Of a stretch of DNA of 64,000 nt, positions 60,903 through 64,000 are shown piece by piece; position 1 is the stretch's first letter; every line of letters begins with the position of its first letter. A program made the position numbers and the translations under genes. The stretch is from Arthrobacter sp. 35W (GTDB lineage: Bacteria; Actinomycetota; Actinomycetes; Actinomycetales; Micrococcaceae): assembly GCF_000482545.1 (NCBI RefSeq), contig NZ_KI519454.1, forward strand, positions 1,302,001 through 1,366,000. Direction: 5' to 3'. The notes beneath the pieces were generated by a model. The model was given only the letters and a program-made list of their open reading frames with translations, searched no databases and had not been told where the DNA came from.

Positions 60903-61709
60903 ATGACCATCAACCAGGCCCTCGAACCCGCCATCCGGGTGCTGGGCATCGAGAAGTCCTTCAAAGACCTCCATGTGCTGCGGGGCGTCGACCTTGAGGT
61001 GAAGGTCGGCAGCATTTTTGCACTGCTCGGCTCGAACGGCGCGGGAAAGACCACGCTGGTGAAGATCCTGTCGACGCTGCTGAAGGCCGATGCGGGCACC
61101 GCCACGGTCCACGGCATCGACGTCGCGGCGAACCCTGGCGGCGTGCGCGAGGCCATCAGCCTGACCGGCCAGTTCGCCGCTGTCGATGAGGTGCTCACCG
61201 GCCGCGAGAATCTGCTGCTGATCGCCAGGCTGCGCCATCTGGCAAATCCAGGCGAGATAGCGGACGAACTGCTCAACCGCTTCTCTCTCACCGAGGCGGG
61301 GGACCGCCCTGCGTCGAAGTACTCCGGCGGCATGCGCCGTCGGCTGGACATCGCGATGAGTCTGATCGGCAGCCCGCCGATCATCTTCCTCGACGAGCCG
61401 ACCACCGGCCTCGACCCCCAGGCGCGCATCGAGGTCTGGCAGACCGTCAAGCAGCTCGCCGACGGTGGCACGACAGTGCTGCTGACCACGCAGTATCTGG
61501 ATGAGGCCGAGCAGCTGGCCGACCGGATTGCGATCCTGCACCAGGGCACGATCATCCAAAACGGCACCCTCGCCGAACTTAAACGACTCCTCCCGGCCGC
61601 CACGGTCGAGTATGTCGAGAAGCAGCCCTCCCTGGAGGACGTCTTCCTCGCCCTCGTCGGCGGCGATGCCGCCGGCGGCACGGCCCCAGCAGGAAGGGAA
61701 CTGACATGA
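60903..61709 (+). CDS. DrrA-type ABC exporter ATPase
   Basis: 268-aa ATPase. Walker A LLGSNGAGKTT, Q-loop SLTGQFAAVDEVLTG, signature YSGGMRRRLDIA, Walker B IIFLDEPTTGLDP, H-loop TTQYLDEAEQLAD. The daunorubicin-resistance DrrA subgroup is suggested by SLTGQFAAVDEVLTGRENL. The C-terminal tail (SLEDVFLAL) is typical. Overlaps the permease gene by ATGA. Confidence 0.92.
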   Translation: MTINQALEPAIRVLGIEKSFKDLHVLRGVDLEVKVGSIFALLGSNGAGKTTLVKILSTLLKADAGTATVHGIDVAANPGGVREAISLTGQFAAVDEVLTGRENLLLIARLRHLANPGEIADELLNRFSLTEAGDRPASKYSGGMRRRLDIAMSLIGSPPIIFLDEPTTGLDPQARIEVWQTVKQLADGGTTVLLTTQYLDEAEQLADRIAILHQGTIIQNGTLAELKRLLPAATVEYVEKQPSLEDVFLALVGGDAAGGTAPAGRELT

Positions 61710-62470
61710 GCACCCACGTCCTGGGCGACACCGGCGTCCTCACCGGACGCTCGCTGCGCCACATCCTCCGCAGCCCCGACACGATCATCACCACCGTTGT
61801 CACACCGATCGCGTTGATGCTGCTGTTTGTCTACGTGCTCGGCGGCGCCATTAAGACCGGATCCGACCAGTCGTACGTCAACTACATGCTCCCCGGCATC
61901 CTGCTGATCACGATCGCCTCCGGCGTCGCCTATACGGCGTACCGGCTGTTCCTCGATCTGCAGGGCGGCATCTTTGAACGCTTTCAGTCCATGCCCATCG
62001 CACGCTCCAGCGTGCTCTGGGCGCACGTCCTTACCTCCCTGGCCGCAAACCTCGTCTCGGTCGCCGTCGTCATCGGCGTCGCCCTGCTCATGGGGTTCCG
62101 GACGGGAGCCTCGGTGGCGTCATGGCTGGCGATTGCCGGAGTGTTGGTGCTGTTCACCCTCGCGCTGACCTGGATCGCAGTCATTGCCGGGCTCTCGGCG
62201 AAGACCGTCGACGGCGCCAGCGCCTTCAGCTACCCCCTGATCTTCCTGCCGTTCATCAGTTCGGCGTTCGTCCCCACTGATTCGATGCCCGGCCCCGTGG
62301 CGTGGTTTGCCGAGAACCAGCCCGTGACAGCCATCGTGGACGCCATCCGGGACCTGTTCGCGCAGCAACCCACCGGCGGTGGCATCTGGACGGCGCTGGC
62401 ATGGCTCGTGGCCATCCTCGCCGTCGCCTACGCCTGGGCCGCCACCGTCTACCGCCGCAAGATCAGCTGA
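61706..62470 (+). CDS. DrrB-type ABC-2 permease
   Basis: 254-aa membrane protein with six predicted helices. TGRSLRHILRSPDTI near the N-terminus, MLPGILLITIASGVAYTA, GIFERFQSMPIARSSVLWAH and FLPFISSAFVPTDSMPGPVAWFAENQPVT mark the ABC-2/DrrB family. Pairs with the preceding ATPase for export of an unknown hydrophobic compound. Confidence 0.92.
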   Translation: MSTHVLGDTGVLTGRSLRHILRSPDTIITTVVTPIALMLLFVYVLGGAIKTGSDQSYVNYMLPGILLITIASGVAYTAYRLFLDLQGGIFERFQSMPIARSSVLWAHVLTSLAANLVSVAVVIGVALLMGFRTGASVASWLAIAGVLVLFTLALTWIAVIAGLSAKTVDGASAFSYPLIFLPFISSAFVPTDSMPGPVAWFAENQPVTAIVDAIRDLFAQQPTGGGIWTALAWLVAILAVAYAWAATVYRRKIS

Positions 62471-62610
62471 GGCAGGGCCGGCACGACCCGTGGGATGCAC
62501 CGCGGGTGGTGCCGCCGGCATATGGACCGCAGGTGGTGGCCGGCGTAGCGTTTGTCGCATCCACGGCCGGGTTTTCCGCAACGAGAGTCGGTCCCACAAA
62601 GGAGAGTGTC

Positions 62611-63228
62611 ATGGGTGAATCAAGTGCAGAGCTGATGGTCGATCTGATCATTTCCCTTGATGGCTACGCCTCGGCGGATGGATGGCCCGGCTGGTGGGGA
62701 CTGGAGGGACCCGAATACCTCGCGTGGCTCGCGCAGGAGGGGGAGAAGGACTACACCTTCCTTATGGGTGCCAACACCTATCGGCTCATGTCCGCCATGT
62801 CGACCGAGGCCGAGGCGGATGCCTCGGGATTTTCTGCGGACGAGGGTGCCAGCCTGAGCGGCCTGGCCGCTGTCCCCAAGATCATCTTCTCCTCCACCCT
62901 GAAGGAACCCTTGGCTTGGCCGAACGCGGAGCTGGTGGCCGGGGACGCGGTTGCCGCCGTGGCTGAGCTGAAGCGTACCCGGACGGGGACCCTGAGCACC
63001 CTCGGCAGCCTCAGCCTCGCCCGGTCGCTGCTGACTGCCGGTCTCGTGGACAGGTTCCGTTTGGTGGTGTTCCCGGTGATCACGGGCCGCACCGGGCAGG
63101 AGCGGATCTATGACGGCTATCCCGACGTCGCGCTGGAGATGGTGGGCAGCAGGCTCTTCGACGGACGGCTGCAACTCCTTGAGTACGTCCCCACAGTGAT
63201 CACTGGTCCACCGCCGGCCAGGAGCTGA
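62611..63228 (+). CDS. Dihydrofolate-reductase-like (RibD C-terminal domain) protein
   Basis: 205-aa protein: VDLIISLDGYASADG at about 9-24, FLMGANTYRLM, KIIFSSTL, TLSTLGSLSLARSLLTAGLVDRF and FPVITGRTGQERIYDG. This is the standalone RibD_C/YyaP-like group, usually an NADPH-binding reductase of unknown substrate. ATG 62611 with AAAGGAGAG 5 bp upstream; a longer reading overlaps the permease. Confidence 0.87.
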   Translation: MGESSAELMVDLIISLDGYASADGWPGWWGLEGPEYLAWLAQEGEKDYTFLMGANTYRLMSAMSTEAEADASGFSADEGASLSGLAAVPKIIFSSTLKEPLAWPNAELVAGDAVAAVAELKRTRTGTLSTLGSLSLARSLLTAGLVDRFRLVVFPVITGRTGQERIYDGYPDVALEMVGSRLFDGRLQLLEYVPTVITGPPPARS

Positions 63229-63229
63229 T

Positions 63230-63259
63230 TTAGTTGAAGCTCTAAGTAATTGCTATAGT
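63230..63259 (+). promoter_or_regulatory. Promoter of the esterase gene
   Basis: TTAGTT (63230-63235), 18-bp spacer, TATAGT (63254-63259), in an AT-rich patch. The predicted start near 63266 excludes the GTG at 63258 as initiator and favours ATG 63318. Confidence 0.5.
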
Positions 63260-63317
63260 GGAGGAATCGGTCGACTCTCGGCCCGGATTCCCACAAGCCA
63301 AGGAGCTGGTCCTTCGA

Positions 63318-63968
63318 ATGGACACCACACTGCGCGACGTACGCTCACACGACTGGACCACTCCTGGGGTTCCCCCCGCCGTCGCACTCTTCTTCCACGG
63401 GTTCGGCTCCAACGAACTCGACCTGGCCACTCTGGCACCGGCGCTGGGACTGGCCACGCCGTGGGCATCCCTGCGGGCACCGATTGACCTCGGCAACGGC
63501 GCGGCGGCATGGTTCTCGATCACCACACCGGGAAACCCTGAGGCCGGCCCCGTGGAGGCGGCCACCAATGCCATCTGGGACTGGGTTGAGGAGAATGTGG
63601 ACCCGGACACCCGCATCGTCCCCATCGGATTCTCCCAGGGCGGGCTCATGGCCAGCCAGCTGCTGCGCTCCCGGCCTGAACGAGTGCTGGCCCCGGTAGT
63701 GCTGGGTGGATTCGTCCTGGGCGCACCGCAGCCGGGCGACGAGACGCTGCGCGCGAGCCGTCCGGCACTCTTCTGGGGCCGCGGTGCCGTGGACCGCGTT
63801 ATCGCACCCGTGGCAATCACCCGCAGCAGCAGATTCCTGCCGGAGCACACCTCTCTGGTTGAGCGCATCTATCCGGGGTTGGCCCATGGCATCAACGCCG
63901 CCGAGCTCGACGACGTCCGCGGCTTCCTCGAAGCCGAGGTCGGTGCCCGTGCGGTGGCCCGCGCATGA
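63318..63968 (+). CDS. Phospholipase/carboxylesterase-type alpha/beta hydrolase
   Basis: 216-aa serine hydrolase: FFHGFGSNELD oxyanion loop, nucleophile elbow PIGFSQGGLMA, Asp in GRGAVDRVI and His in LAHGINA. Acyl-protein-thioesterase/YpfH-like family. ATG 63318 is preferred because a promoter -10 covers the alternative GTG 63258; its AGGAG is a distant 12 bp. The stop overlaps the next start (ATGA). Confidence 0.84.
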   Translation: MDTTLRDVRSHDWTTPGVPPAVALFFHGFGSNELDLATLAPALGLATPWASLRAPIDLGNGAAAWFSITTPGNPEAGPVEAATNAIWDWVEENVDPDTRIVPIGFSQGGLMASQLLRSRPERVLAPVVLGGFVLGAPQPGDETLRASRPALFWGRGAVDRVIAPVAITRSSRFLPEHTSLVERIYPGLAHGINAAELDDVRGFLEAEVGARAVARA

Positions 63969-64000
63969 GCGGTGCCTCCCCGTTTGAAATCGGCATCTTC
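63965..64000 (+). CDS. Probable LLM-class flavin-dependent oxidoreductase (N-terminus only)
   Basis: Twelve codons reading MSGASPFEIGIF before the window ends. The FEIGIF start is typical of luciferase-like F420/FMN oxidoreductases. Overlaps the esterase stop by ATGA. Confidence 0.45.
   Translation, partial: MSGASPFEIGIF

Noticed and set aside
63258-63320. GTG 63258 as start of the esterase
   Set aside because: It lies inside the TATAGT -10 element and has no ribosome site.
1-64000. CRISPR arrays, tRNA/rRNA genes, prophage or intact insertion sequences
   Set aside because: No regularly spaced repeats, no T-loop-like GGTTCGANTCC cloverleafs outside coding sequence, no transposase or integrase motifs seen.

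Overview
The window is high-GC DNA (roughly 65% by eye) with dense coding, frequent GTG/TTG starts and many 4-bp ATGA or GTGA start/stop overlaps. With the mix of families seen, this suggests a soil or plant-associated Micrococcales actinobacterium of the Arthrobacter/Pseudarthrobacter kind. The genus is an inference; there is no rRNA or other marker here. I saw no tRNA, rRNA, CRISPR array, intact insertion sequence or prophage.

Left part (1-11.4 kb): the end of a phosphonate/phosphite importer (phnD, partial phnC); an ABM-domain protein; a TetR regulator divergent from a CocE/NonD hydrolase; and three decayed genes: a HAD-hydrolase relic, a corA magnesium-transporter pseudogene and a dps gene with a one-base frameshift. 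A roughly 1.1 kb stretch with no credible gene follows, then an epimerase/aldo-keto reductase pair and a Tat-exported CehA/McbA-type metallohydrolase.

Centre (12.3-35.3 kb): the most coherent system is a two-operon locus that I read as catabolism of plant apiosides (apiose-containing glycosides). The leftward operon encodes a Dpp-type ABC importer, four glycosidases without signal peptides (GH1, GH3, GH43, and a DUF5060-DUF4038-DUF5605 apiosidase-like enzyme), a D-apionate lactonase (ApnL) and an SDR that may be the apiose dehydrogenase. The rightward operon encodes an MFS carrier and enzymes matching the published D-apionate route: L-erythrulose kinase (LerK), D-erythrulose-4-phosphate isomerase (DerI), L-erythrulose-1-phosphate isomerase (LerI), 3-oxo-isoapionate decarboxylase and D-apionate oxidoisomerase (ApnO). 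A TetR and a FadR-type GntR gene lie between the operons. A shared GGTKGACCAATT element occurs upstream of both regulators and of the carrier. The predicted flow is imported apioside, apiose, apionolactone, apionate, 3-oxo-isoapionate, L-erythrulose, then D-erythrose 4-phosphate.

Right part (35.4-64 kb): a Tat-exported phosphoesterase-LamG protein; a run of oxidoreductases (MDR, tautomerase, CMD, Zn-ADH, AKR, NAD(P)H-binding); and a tightly overlapping five-gene cassette of SWIM protein, DUF5691, MoxR-type AAA+ ATPase, DUF5682 and VWA protein, related to the uncharacterised E. coli yehLMPQ genes. Then come an ECF sigma/anti-sigma pair divergent from a COG4315-type lipoprotein, with matching promoter elements; a NYN-domain putative RNase; a heparinase II/III-like protein; small secreted or hypothetical proteins; a PadR-DUF1048-ABC exporter operon; and the first codons of a probable LLM-class flavin oxidoreductase at the right edge.
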